Assembly (NCBI RefSeq): GCF_049562855.1
Contig: NZ_CP186925.1
Span: 2,914,001-2,978,000 of the forward strand
DNA length: 64,000 nucleotides
Source: Ruminococcus_C callidus
GTDB lineage: Bacteria; Bacillota; Clostridia; Oscillospirales; Ruminococcaceae
Reading direction: 5' to 3'
Shown here: one piece after another, positions 41,684 to 49,671 of the stretch
Layout: every line of letters begins with the position of its first letter
Numbering within the stretch: position 1 is the first letter of the stretch
Notes under the pieces: model-generated
The model's database searches: none
What the model was told of the DNA's origin: nothing
What the model saw: only the letters and a program-made list of their open reading frames with translations
Program-made: the position numbers and the translations under genes

Positions 41684-42904
41684 TTAGTTCTCCACAACCA
41701 CCTTGTGGAATACCTTTTTGCCCTTTCGCAGAATGGTTTCTGCTTCCGGATAGATCACGCTCTTGGGGTCGGTGACCTTGGTGTCATTCACAGAAACGCC
41801 GCCCTGCTGTACCAGCCGGCGTGCTTCGCCGTTGGACGGGGACAGTCCGCAGCGTACCATCAAGGTCAGGATCCCGATGCCGCCGTCGGTGAGTTCCTCT
41901 GCTTTCAGAACGGTGGTCGGCATATCCGCATTGTTTCCGCCGCCGCCAAAGACAGCCTTTGCCGCAGTCTGTGCCTTTTCGGCTTCTTCCTTGCCGTGCA
42001 CCAGTGCAGTCAGTTCATACGCCAGCAGTTCCTTTGCCTGATTCAGCTGCTGTCCCTCCAGTGTGCGTTCCATTTCCTCGATCTGCTCAATGGGAACAAA
42101 GGTGAGCAGCTTCAGGCACTTGATAACGTCCTGATCGGAAACGTTCCGCCAGTACTGGTAGAACTCGTACGGTGTCGTCTTTTCCGCATCGAGCCATACC
42201 GCACCCTTTTCGGTCTTGCCCATTTTCTTGCCCTCGGAGTTCAGCAGCAGGGTAATGGTCATTGCGTAAGCGTCCTTGCCCAGCTTCCGGCGAATCAGCT
42301 CCGTGCCGCCCAGCATGTTTGCCCACTGGTCATCGCCGCCGAACTGCATGTTGCAGCCGTAATCCTGAAACAGCTTGTAGAAGTCGTAGCTCTGCATGAT
42401 CATGTAGTTGAATTCCAGGAATGTCAGACCGCGTTCCATACGCTGCTTGTAGCACTCGTGAGAGAGCATGCGGTTTACGCTGAAGTGAGCACCCACGTCG
42501 CGGAGCACGTCCACATAGTTCAGATCCAGCAGCCAGTCGCCGTTGTTGACAACAATTGCCTTGTTTTCCGAAAAATCGATGAACCGGCTCATCTGCTTCT
42601 TGAAGCAGTCCACGTTGTGCTGAATGGTTTCCTTGGTCATCATTTTCCGCATGTCGGTTTTGCCGGAGGGGTCGCCGATCATTGCCGTGCCGCCGCCGAT
42701 CAGAACGATCGGCTTGTTCCCTGCCATTTGGAGCCGCTTCATCAGGCACAGTGCCATGAAGTGTCCCACGTGCAGGCTGTCTGCGGTGGGATCGAAGCCA
42801 ATGTAAAAGGTTGCCTTGCCGGCGTTGATCAGTTCCTCGATCTCCTTTTCATCGGTCATCTGGGCGATCAGGCCCCGTCGTTTCAGTTCTTCAAATACTG
42901 TCAT
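41684..42904 (-). CDS. tyrS: Tyrosyl-tRNA synthetase
   Basis: Charges tRNA-Tyr. A 406-residue class I synthetase: YIGFDPTADSLHVGHFMAL holds the HIGH-type motif (HVGH), GGGTAMIGDPSGK and QFGGDDQWANMLGG bind tyrosine, LLLNSEGKKMGKTEKGAVWLD contains the KMSKS-type KMGKT loop, and a C-terminal S4 RNA-binding domain (MVRCGLSPSNGEARRLVQQGGVSVND) ends it. The ATG at 42904 follows GAGGG; the frame is open into the leader but that part is regulatory RNA. A Tyr-specific T-box precedes it. Confidence 0.97.
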   Translation of the reverse strand: MTVFEELKRRGLIAQMTDEKEIEELINAGKATFYIGFDPTADSLHVGHFMALCLMKRLQMAGNKPIVLIGGGTAMIGDPSGKTDMRKMMTKETIQHNVDCFKKQMSRFIDFSENKAIVVNNGDWLLDLNYVDVLRDVGAHFSVNRMLSHECYKQRMERGLTFLEFNYMIMQSYDFYKLFQDYGCNMQFGGDDQWANMLGGTELIRRKLGKDAYAMTITLLLNSEGKKMGKTEKGAVWLDAEKTTPYEFYQYWRNVSDQDVIKCLKLLTFVPIEQIEEMERTLEGQQLNQAKELLAYELTALVHGKEEAEKAQTAAKAVFGGGGNNADMPTTVLKAEELTDGGIGILTLMVRCGLSPSNGEARRLVQQGGVSVNDTKVTDPKSVIYPEAETILRKGKKVFHKVVVEN

Positions 42905-43188
42905 GTTCTTTCCCTCTTTCCCCGAAGGGTACAAAAAAGCCCTCCGGAAACTATTTTTCCAGAGGACGATGTTTTCACCGTGGTACCACCTCAATTTATC
43001 AGAGCGAAAGCCGCCCTGACCTCAAAGACGCTGTAACGGGCGTGCCCGAACTCCCCTACGCACGACGGTTTCAGGAAGCCTGCTCCCAAGTGTATTCTCT
43101 GCGGTGACGCTCCCCCGTTCCACCAACCCGAGGGCTCTCTGTGCCGGCACGAATGCAGATACTTCTCTTGCTCTACGCATTTCATAAT
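42905..43188 (-). ncRNA. Tyr T-box leader of tyrS
   Basis: Uncharged tRNA-Tyr should pair with this leader and stop premature termination. On the minus strand stem I contains GGTTGGTGGAA and a specifier loop GAGAATACACTTGG, whose specifier codon TAC (43092-43094) is tyrosine. The T-box core GGTGGTACCACGG lies at 42978-42990. A terminator with CCTCTGG/CCGGAGG-type arms and six T follows at 42931-42966. Specifier and downstream gene agree. Confidence 0.95.
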
Positions 43189-43194
43189 GTGTTT

Positions 43195-43223
43195 ATCATA
43201 CCATATTGTCGGGCGGTTGTCAA
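43195..43223 (-). promoter_or_regulatory. Promoter of the T-box-tyrS transcript
   Basis: On the minus strand TTGACA (43218-43223), 17 bases, TATGAT (43195-43200). Confidence 0.8.
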
Positions 43224-43256
43224 GGGATTTTTCTGTAAAAAATCCAGAACACCTAC

Positions 43257-43285
43257 TTGACAAATTCCAAAAAATCGTCTATCAT
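43257..43285 (+). promoter_or_regulatory. Promoter of a small RNA candidate
   Basis: TTGACA at 43257-43262, 17 bases, TATCAT at 43280-43285; start near 43292. Divergent from the tyrS promoter. Confidence 0.7.
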
Positions 43286-43291
43286 AGAAAT

Positions 43292-43380
43292 AGAAAGAGC
43301 ATACCAGCAGACGGTTTGCTCCCATAAGTACTTACTATGAAAAATAGCCGCCTTATGTGGAAGTGGGGCGGCTATTTCCA
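43292..43380 (+). ncRNA. Candidate small RNA, possible orphan type I antitoxin-like RNA
   Basis: Two stems follow the promoter: GAGCATACC/GGTTTGCTC (43298-43322) and the terminator-like AAATAGCCGCC/GGGCGGCTATTT (43344-43378). The order of hairpins and the AATAGCCGCC terminator recall antitoxin RNAs of Firmicute holin-like type I toxins. No toxin frame is present opposite it. The only frame inside is 16 codons without a ribosome site. Confidence 0.4.
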
Positions 43381-43400
43381 TTTATAGCGGTAAAACATGC

Positions 43401-43429
43401 TTGACACGACACCATTCCGGTGCTATAAT
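43401..43429 (+). promoter_or_regulatory. Promoter of tRNA-Ala
   Basis: TTGACA at 43401-43406, 17 bases, TATAAT at 43424-43429. Confidence 0.88.
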
Positions 43430-43439
43430 AAAGGCATAC

Positions 43440-43515
43440 GGGGCATTAGCACAGTTGGGAGTGCGTCACATTCGCATTGTGAAGGTCAGGGGTTCGATTC
43501 TCCTATGCTCCACCA
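43440..43515 (+). tRNA. tRNA-Ala, anticodon CGC
   Basis: A complete 76-base cloverleaf with encoded CCA. The acceptor stem is GGGGCAT/ATGCTCC with the G3-U70 pair that defines alanine tRNA. The D stem is GCAC/GTGC, the anticodon stem TCACA/TGTGA with loop TTCGCAT (anticodon CGC at 43473-43475, reading GCG), the T arm has TTCGATT, and the discriminator is A. Confidence 0.95.
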
Positions 43516-43518
43516 GAA

Positions 43519-43557
43519 ACCCACCAAAATTCCAAGAGAATTACGGTGGGCTTTTCT
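43519..43557 (+). terminator. Terminator after tRNA-Ala
   Basis: CCCACC pairs with GGTGGG, separated by 20 bases containing AATTC/GAATT, then CTTTTC. Confidence 0.7.
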
Positions 43558-43605
43558 ATACCATTTCTTACATCAAAACTTGCGATGCATAATTAGGAAG
43601 AAAAA

Positions 43606-44121
43606 ATGAAATTCAAAACGATAAACACCATAATATGTTCCGCCACAATGTCAGTTATTACAGTGTCAGCTATATTTCTTGCGGAAATTATCGGTATCGC
43701 AAACGAGTTATTCCGATTGCCATATTTGTTGGTTGTAGCAGTAATATATGCAGCTATGCTGTTAAGTGAAAGTAAGAAGCAGCTTCTGTTGAAATGGGTT
43801 TTGTCACTGTCCTTTTCCTTTTTTTGCTTCGAATATTTTTGGCAAACACACTATTCTATCAGAGCGTTAAACTGGATAATAGAGGGATATGGAACACAAT
43901 CTGCCGGCGGCAATTTTTCAGGTTTTATAGTTCTTATTCTTTTGCTAGTCCTTTGCTTTGCAGGCATGATATTTGCATATTCTAAGTCATCTGAAAAAAT
44001 CAAACGATATATAAAAGTGCAGTCATTGACAGGCATATGGATTTTCATGTTAATGATTATCGTAGTCGCATACTTGGAAACCCAATTTCCAGCATATCAC
44101 GATGTATTATCGTATCATTAA
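43606..44121 (+). CDS. AT-rich membrane protein of unknown function behind tRNA-Ala
   Basis: A 171-residue protein with four or five helices (SVITVSAIFLAEIIGIA, LPYLLVVAVIYAAMLL, LLLKWVLSLSFSFFCFEYFW, FSGFIVLILLLVLCFAGMIFAY, GIWIFMLMIIVVAYL). No family is recognised. AGGAAGAA is a weak ribosome site before the ATG. The gene is visibly AT-richer than the rest of the window and uses ATA, TTA and AGA-type codons avoided by its neighbours. Together with its place next to a tRNA gene, that suggests horizontal acquisition. No integrase or att repeat of the tRNA 3' end was found. Confidence 0.65.
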   Translation: MKFKTINTIICSATMSVITVSAIFLAEIIGIANELFRLPYLLVVAVIYAAMLLSESKKQLLLKWVLSLSFSFFCFEYFWQTHYSIRALNWIIEGYGTQSAGGNFSGFIVLILLLVLCFAGMIFAYSKSSEKIKRYIKVQSLTGIWIFMLMIIVVAYLETQFPAYHDVLSYH

Positions 44122-44134
44122 ACACCACACAAAA

Positions 44135-44177
44135 AAACGGCTCTGCCACAGGAATTTCCCTGCGGCAGAGCCGTTTC
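44135..44177 (+). terminator. Terminator after the AT-rich gene
   Basis: AAACGGCTCTGCC pairs with GGCAGAGCCGTTT, with CAGG/CCTG inside. Confidence 0.85.
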
Positions 44178-44196
44178 TTGTTTTCAGCGTATCTTA

Positions 44197-44368
44197 GGCA
44201 ATACCGCACAAAGAGCGTCTGGCGACTTTGCACGCCATCTGCTTGCAAATTTCCCGTCATATTTCACAAAAATGCTCGTGAATACATCCAGTATTCACTC
44301 CGCTTTTTGTTTCATCTGACGAAAAATTTGACAACGCATCTGTCGCACAATCTTTGTGCGGTATTGCC
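44197..44368 (-). mobile_element. A-type MITE, 172 bp
   Basis: Perfect tips; perfect duplication CTTA. It ends 17 bases from the stop codon of the leftward YfhO-type gene. Confidence 0.92.
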
Positions 44369-44385
44369 CTTACGAAAACCAACGA

Positions 44386-47300
44386 TTATGTCTGTTTACC
44401 GTCCGCTTTCTTTTTCTTTTCAATTTCCGCCTTTTTGGCTGCAAATTCCTTGTCGTCCAGAATGCCCTGCTGGTGGAGTGCCTCCAGTTTTTCCAGCAGC
44501 TTCTCCGGAGAGTCGTCATTTGCCTTGTCCTTGGTACCGGACTTCAGCTTCACGCGTTTTTTCGCCTGCTGCTGTTCCCGTTCCTTTTCAGCTTCGATCT
44601 CTGCCAGCATTGCAGCATACCGCTTGCGGTCACCGAACCAGAACAGCACGATCAGGATAATGCCGCCTGCCAGTGTGCCCATGCCGATCCACCACCCCGG
44701 CGGTGTGTAGGTCATGGTCACGGTATGTTCTCCGGCAGACAGCGGCACACCGATCATGGCATCTACGATTGCTACCTGATCGACCTTCTTGCCGTCTACC
44801 TTCACGGTCCAGCCCGGCTGATCCGGAATGGAAGTCATCATGATCTGACCGTCTTCTGCGGTAATGGTACCAGTCAGCTTCCGGTCGTTGCTCTTTTTGG
44901 TGTCGATCTGCCACTGATTCTGCTTCAGAATGTCAACATCTTCTTGGAATACGTCCGGATGATAGGTGTAGAACAGGAAATTCTTGACAATGGTGAACTT
45001 TTCCTCATTGGCAATGGTCATACGCAGGGTGATCTTCGTGCCCGGCTCAAAGGTACCCAGACGCAGAGCAATGTAGTTATCGCCCTCGAAGTATTCGCCC
45101 ATAGACTGGAAGCCGCCGTTGTTCTTGGCATATTCATCGGCATCTTTCCAAGTGAAGTCGCCGCTGTTAGATTCCTTCCAGCCGTTTTCTGCCTCGCTCC
45201 ATTCGCTGTCGTTCCATGTGGACATCCACAAGTTGACTTTCTTCTGGAACTCGGTCTTGAAGTAGATGTAGATCGGTTCGTTGGACTCTGCCACCAAGTG
45301 GAAGTCCACAGTGGGGTCGCCGTCGCCGGTCACGTCATACTTGGTCTGTTCGCCGTAGGGGCTTGTGGTGATTGCATCGCTGACGATCGGATTTTCTGCC
45401 AGATTCAGCGGTGTGTAATACTCGTGCCAGCTCTGGAACTGTCCGTTTTCGTCAAATGTGGTCTGTCCGCTCATGGTGCTCATGAAGATGTTCTGGCTGT
45501 TGAACGGATTGTCGTTGCCCAGATGATCGATCTTCTGCACATCCTCGTCTACCATGTAGCCGATAGACAGAGCGTTGGTATTTTCATAAGCGGTAATGGT
45601 CTTTGCAGTACCATTTTCGTTGGTATAGTCGTATGCCCAGCGTGCTTCATATGCCGGATTCAGACGGCGGTTCTGATCACCGCTTTCCCCGCGGTCCAGC
45701 ACATACTTGATGCCCAGCAGAGAGTCCGCAATTTCGGTGTTGCCGTCATAGCGGGTATAGTAGCTGTGCATGCAGTAACCCAAGGTTTCAATGAAATTGA
45801 TGGCACGGGTGTTCATAACAGAACTGGAGTGCGAGATACCTTTCAGTCCGAATGCCGCATTATCGTTGACACAGCGGAAGAATGTCTTTTCCGCACGGTA
45901 GAAGCCGTCGTCCTTTTCCTCCAGCATCTGTGTTGCCGCACGTCCGTTCTGCACGTAGTTCTGATAGGAGGCACGGGTGGAGTATGCCACTTCCTTGTCG
46001 ATGTCCTTCATGGAATCTACAGCGTTATAGGTTGCTTCGCCGCCTACCATGATCAGCATCATAGTGGTCAGGGCAACGCTTACGCCACGCTTGCCCTGCG
46101 TGATCTTTCCGCCCAGCATGAAGTACAGCAGGATCAGGTAAATGCCCATGAGTGCCGCAGAGATCCAGACAGCACCCTTTGCCATCTGGTCAAATTTCAG
46201 ACCGGCAACAATGGCAATGATGACCGCCATTATCACTGCCGATCCGATCAGGTGCTTCTTTTCGATGCCGTCGCGGTTTGCGAATGCAGTTGCCGCCATG
46301 GTCAGGAACACAAAGGACAGCAGGAATGCATAGCGGAACGGCAGCCAGTTCGGCACCTGTCCGCCGTGCCACATCATGTCTATCGGTGTGATCAGCATGC
46401 ACATTACCATCACAGCGATCAGCAGAGAATACCCGATCTTCTTTTTCCGGTTGACCTTTTTGTTCAGGTAGAACAGAGGCAGCAGAACCAGTGTCAGCAG
46501 ACCGCAGTAGATTTCCGGCTTGCCCTGTACGTTTACAGAGTCATACTGTGCCGGCAGCAGCTGCGGGAACATGTCCAGCAGGTCGCACAGGAACACCAGC
46601 AGCGGCGAATCCTGTGCATTTTCCAGCAGTTTCTTGCTCAGCGGGAACGACTGGAACCGGAAGCTGTAGTCCGGATCTGTGAATTCGAACTTACCCAGTT
46701 TCAGAGCGTTGTACACCGGCAGCAGCATGAATGCCGCACATGCCAGTGCAATGACGGAAGAATACGCGATCCGTACAAACGCGGTGAAATAGTCATAACC
46801 CTTCCGCTTCTTGTCCGAGCCGAAGCACAGATAAAACAGGAAGTACAGGATCACGAAGAAGCAGATCATGTAGCCGATATAGAAGTTTGCCACACACATC
46901 AGTGCCAGCGGAATGATGAAATTCAGCCGGCGGCCGTCATCGACCAAATATTCAATGCCCAGCATGATCAGCGGCAGGAATACCAGACCGTCCAGCCACA
47001 TGGGGTCGATCAGCTGGATCACGCCGTATGCCATCATCGCATACATGGTGGAAAAGAGCAGTGACGGGTACGGCTGTACGCCGCGGCGTTTCTGTAAGAA
47101 GTAGTTAAATGTTGCACCGGCTGCACCCAGCTTGCACAGCTGCATGATCAGCAGGCTGCTCAGCATGAATTTCTCCGGCAGGAGCATGACGATCAGCGTG
47201 AACGGGCTCGCCAGATAATAGCCAATAATGCCCATAAACTCGCCGGAAAGATTTCGCGACCAGTTGTAGAAGATGCTGCCGTCACCCCAGAACGCATCAC

Positions 47301-47541
47301 GGAGTGCCTCGAAATAATACACATACTGTCCGTTCAGGTCCAGACAGAGCACGGATTCTTCGCCAAAGGGGTAGAGTCCGAAAAGGGCGTATGCCAGATA
47401 GGTCAGCACAGCCGGAATGGCAAAGGCGATGAGATAGATCCGGTTCCGGACGATCCATCTGCCGATTGCAGAGATGACACTGCCGGCACTGAAACTGCGT
47501 TTCGCAGTCTGTGGGGCAGCTTGGATTTTGGTGGTTGCCAT
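44386..47541 (-). CDS. YfhO-family multi-pass membrane protein
   Basis: A 1051-residue protein with about 13 membrane helices in the first 560 residues and one near the C terminus, enclosing a large extracellular domain. The start LIAFAIPAVLTYLAYALFGLYPFGEESVLCLDLNGQYVYYF and NLSGEFMGIIGYYLASPF are typical of the YfhO family, GT-C-like proteins that in Bacillus and Listeria take part in glycosylating lipoteichoic acid or other wall polymers. The Asp of DLNGQY near residue 69 is a plausible catalytic residue by analogy. The C-terminal 60 residues are a Lys/Glu-rich cytoplasmic coiled coil (LEKLEALHQQGILDDKEFAAKKAEIEKKKK), a SHOCT-like motif. The ATG at 47541 follows AAGGAGG. Confidence 0.88.
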   Translation of the reverse strand: MATTKIQAAPQTAKRSFSAGSVISAIGRWIVRNRIYLIAFAIPAVLTYLAYALFGLYPFGEESVLCLDLNGQYVYYFEALRDAFWGDGSIFYNWSRNLSGEFMGIIGYYLASPFTLIVMLLPEKFMLSSLLIMQLCKLGAAGATFNYFLQKRRGVQPYPSLLFSTMYAMMAYGVIQLIDPMWLDGLVFLPLIMLGIEYLVDDGRRLNFIIPLALMCVANFYIGYMICFFVILYFLFYLCFGSDKKRKGYDYFTAFVRIAYSSVIALACAAFMLLPVYNALKLGKFEFTDPDYSFRFQSFPLSKKLLENAQDSPLLVFLCDLLDMFPQLLPAQYDSVNVQGKPEIYCGLLTLVLLPLFYLNKKVNRKKKIGYSLLIAVMVMCMLITPIDMMWHGGQVPNWLPFRYAFLLSFVFLTMAATAFANRDGIEKKHLIGSAVIMAVIIAIVAGLKFDQMAKGAVWISAALMGIYLILLYFMLGGKITQGKRGVSVALTTMMLIMVGGEATYNAVDSMKDIDKEVAYSTRASYQNYVQNGRAATQMLEEKDDGFYRAEKTFFRCVNDNAAFGLKGISHSSSVMNTRAINFIETLGYCMHSYYTRYDGNTEIADSLLGIKYVLDRGESGDQNRRLNPAYEARWAYDYTNENGTAKTITAYENTNALSIGYMVDEDVQKIDHLGNDNPFNSQNIFMSTMSGQTTFDENGQFQSWHEYYTPLNLAENPIVSDAITTSPYGEQTKYDVTGDGDPTVDFHLVAESNEPIYIYFKTEFQKKVNLWMSTWNDSEWSEAENGWKESNSGDFTWKDADEYAKNNGGFQSMGEYFEGDNYIALRLGTFEPGTKITLRMTIANEEKFTIVKNFLFYTYHPDVFQEDVDILKQNQWQIDTKKSNDRKLTGTITAEDGQIMMTSIPDQPGWTVKVDGKKVDQVAIVDAMIGVPLSAGEHTVTMTYTPPGWWIGMGTLAGGIILIVLFWFGDRKRYAAMLAEIEAEKEREQQQAKKRVKLKSGTKDKANDDSPEKLLEKLEALHQQGILDDKEFAAKKAEIEKKKKADGKQT

Positions 47542-47645
47542 GAAAGTCCTCCTTAAATGATAAGATGATCGCCGGATCCCAGCAACAGAATCCGGAAAGT
47601 GTGTTCCGCCGTTCCCCTCCTGCGGACAGAACAACAGATACCAAC

Positions 47646-47674
47646 ATTATAGCACAATCTTTCCCGTTTGGCAA
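47646..47674 (-). promoter_or_regulatory. Promoter of the YfhO-type gene
   Basis: On the minus strand TTGCCA (47669-47674), 17 bases, TATAAT (47646-47651). Confidence 0.78.
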
Positions 47675-47775
47675 GCCCTTTTTATGCAAAAAACACGGAA
47701 AAGTACGAAAGCCATATCCCAAAATCCATAAAAACCACGAAAGCCGCCTGCCCTGCAAAATTTCCCTGCAAATGC

Positions 47776-47815
47776 AAAAATGCCCCGCACAGCACAACGC
47801 TGTACGAGGCATTTT
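47776..47815 (-). terminator. Terminator of marR-ABC-ABC operon 2
   Basis: AAAATGCC...ACAGC pairs with GCTGT...GGCATTTT on both strands; it lies 33 bases beyond the operon's last stop codon. Confidence 0.85.
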
Positions 47816-47847
47816 CAAGGGAATGCTATTCTTCGTGCGGTACCGCT

Positions 47848-49671
47848 TTATGCAGTCTGGGCAAATTGTGAACGATACAGATCGGCATAGAATCCGTTCC
47901 TCTCCAGCAGTTCTTCGTGGGTGCCCTGCTCGATGATGTCCCCGTCCTTCATGACCAGAATCATATCGGCATTGCGAATGGTGGACAGCCGGTGGGCAAT
48001 GATAAAGCTGGTTCTGCCCTCCATGAGGTGATCCATTGCCTTTTGAATCAGAATTTCTGTACGGGTATCCACAGAGGAGGTCGCCTCGTCCAGAATCATG
48101 ACCCGATTGTCCGCCAGAATGGCACGGGCAATGGTGAGCAGCTGTTTCTGTCCCTGTGAAACGTTGCTGGCATCTTCGTTCAGTTCCATCTGGTAGCCGT
48201 CCGGCAGCTGGCGGATAAAGCTGTCCGCATGGGCAGCCTTTGCGGCGGCAATGACTTCTTCATCTGTCGCGTCCAGTCTGCCGTACCGGATATTCTCCAT
48301 AATGGTACCCTGAAACAGCCATGTGTCCTGCAACACCATGCCGAAAGATTCCCGCAGCTTGTGGCGGTCGAAGTCCCGCACATCATGGCCGTCCAGCAGG
48401 ATCGCACCGCCACTGACATCATAGAACCGCATCAGCAGCTTCACCATTGTGGTTTTTCCGGCACCGGTGGGGCCTACAATGGCGATCTTCTGTCCGGACT
48501 TTACCTTGGCACTGAAATCGTGGATCACGCACTGCTCCGGCTGGTAACCAAAGGAAACATGCTGAAAATCAACATTACCCTCCACGTTTGCCAGTTCCAG
48601 CGGGTGCTCTGCTGTCTGCACTTCTTCCGCTTCTTCGAGGAATTCAAAGACACGTTCGCTTGCCGCAGCCATAGACTGCACCTGATTGAGTACCTGTGCG
48701 ATCTGCTGCATGGGCTGGGTGAAGTTCTTCACATACTGGATAAACGCCTGAATGTCACCAATGGTGATCGTGCCGCGAATCGCCAGCAGACCGCCGGACA
48801 GTGCCACAGCGGCATAACCCAGATTGCCCACGAACATCATGATCGGCTGCATCAAGCCAGACAGAAACTGGGATTTCCATGCGGAGTGGTACAGGGTATC
48901 GTTGGTTTCCTGAAACTGCTGCACCATGTCCTTTTCTTTATTATACGCCTGAATCACTGTGTGGCCGGCATAGGTTTCTTCCACTTGTCCGTTGATGTGT
49001 CCCAGATATTCCTGCTGCTGCTTGAAGTACTTCTGGGATTTTTTCACCACCAGAGAAATCAGAGTTACGGAAATCGGGAGAATTACCACAGCGATCAGAG
49101 TCATCAGCGGCGAGATACGAAGCATCATTACCAGTACGCCGACCATAGTCGCCACGGAAGTAATGATCTGGGTGATGCTCTGGTTCAGGCTCTGTCCCAG
49201 TGTGTCCACGTCGTTGGTGATGCGGGACAACACTTCGCCGTAGGTACGGCTTTCAAAATATGCCATTGGCATGCGGTCGATTTTTTCCGAAATGTCTTTC
49301 CGCATGCGGTAGCAGACTTTCTGTGTGACACCGGTCATCAGCCAGCCCTGCACAAAGCTGAACAGAGTACTCAGCAGATACAGTCCCAGCACAAACAGCA
49401 AAATCTGTCCGATCTTGGTGAAATCAATGCTGCCAGTTCCCTGAATCTTCGCCAGCAGTCCGTTGGAAAGTTCCGTGGTCGCCTTACCCAGAATGTCCGG
49501 TCCGATCACGCTGAACACGGTGGAGGCAATTGCACACAGAATTACCACGGCCACTGCGGCATGATATTGCTTCATATATGCAAACAGTTTGCCAATAGAG
49601 CCTTTAAAGTCCTTCGCCTTTTCTACCGGCATCTGTCCGCGTCCGCCCATACGCCGTCTTTCATTCGCCAT
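47848..49671 (-). CDS. ABC exporter half-transporter, canonical ATPase subunit (second operon)
   Basis: A 607-residue exporter half with membrane helices in about residues 30-320 and an ATPase domain from 365. Walker A is GPTGAGKTT, the signature VSQGQKQLL and Walker B VMILDEATSSVD with the catalytic Glu, so it is the active half. It is paralogous to the 635-residue protein at 8547 but lacks that protein's extra linker and shares the Arg/Pro-rich start (ANERRRMGGRGQMPVEKAKD). It overlaps its partner gene by 11 bases. Confidence 0.92.
   Translation of the reverse strand: MANERRRMGGRGQMPVEKAKDFKGSIGKLFAYMKQYHAAVAVVILCAIASTVFSVIGPDILGKATTELSNGLLAKIQGTGSIDFTKIGQILLFVLGLYLLSTLFSFVQGWLMTGVTQKVCYRMRKDISEKIDRMPMAYFESRTYGEVLSRITNDVDTLGQSLNQSITQIITSVATMVGVLVMMLRISPLMTLIAVVILPISVTLISLVVKKSQKYFKQQQEYLGHINGQVEETYAGHTVIQAYNKEKDMVQQFQETNDTLYHSAWKSQFLSGLMQPIMMFVGNLGYAAVALSGGLLAIRGTITIGDIQAFIQYVKNFTQPMQQIAQVLNQVQSMAAASERVFEFLEEAEEVQTAEHPLELANVEGNVDFQHVSFGYQPEQCVIHDFSAKVKSGQKIAIVGPTGAGKTTMVKLLMRFYDVSGGAILLDGHDVRDFDRHKLRESFGMVLQDTWLFQGTIMENIRYGRLDATDEEVIAAAKAAHADSFIRQLPDGYQMELNEDASNVSQGQKQLLTIARAILADNRVMILDEATSSVDTRTEILIQKAMDHLMEGRTSFIIAHRLSTIRNADMILVMKDGDIIEQGTHEELLERNGFYADLYRSQFAQTA

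Noticed and set aside
43440..44196. Integrative element at tRNA-Ala
   Set aside because: No integrase, no repeat of the tRNA 3' end and only one gene before a strong terminator.
12833..44368. CRISPR array
   Set aside because: The repeats are scattered singly over kilobases with inverted ends and target duplications. There are no regularly spaced direct repeats and no cas genes.
47820..47847. Additional MITE remnant (GTGCGGTACCGC) before the stop of the second ABC operon
   Set aside because: Only about ten bases match and no second end or flanking duplication can be shown.
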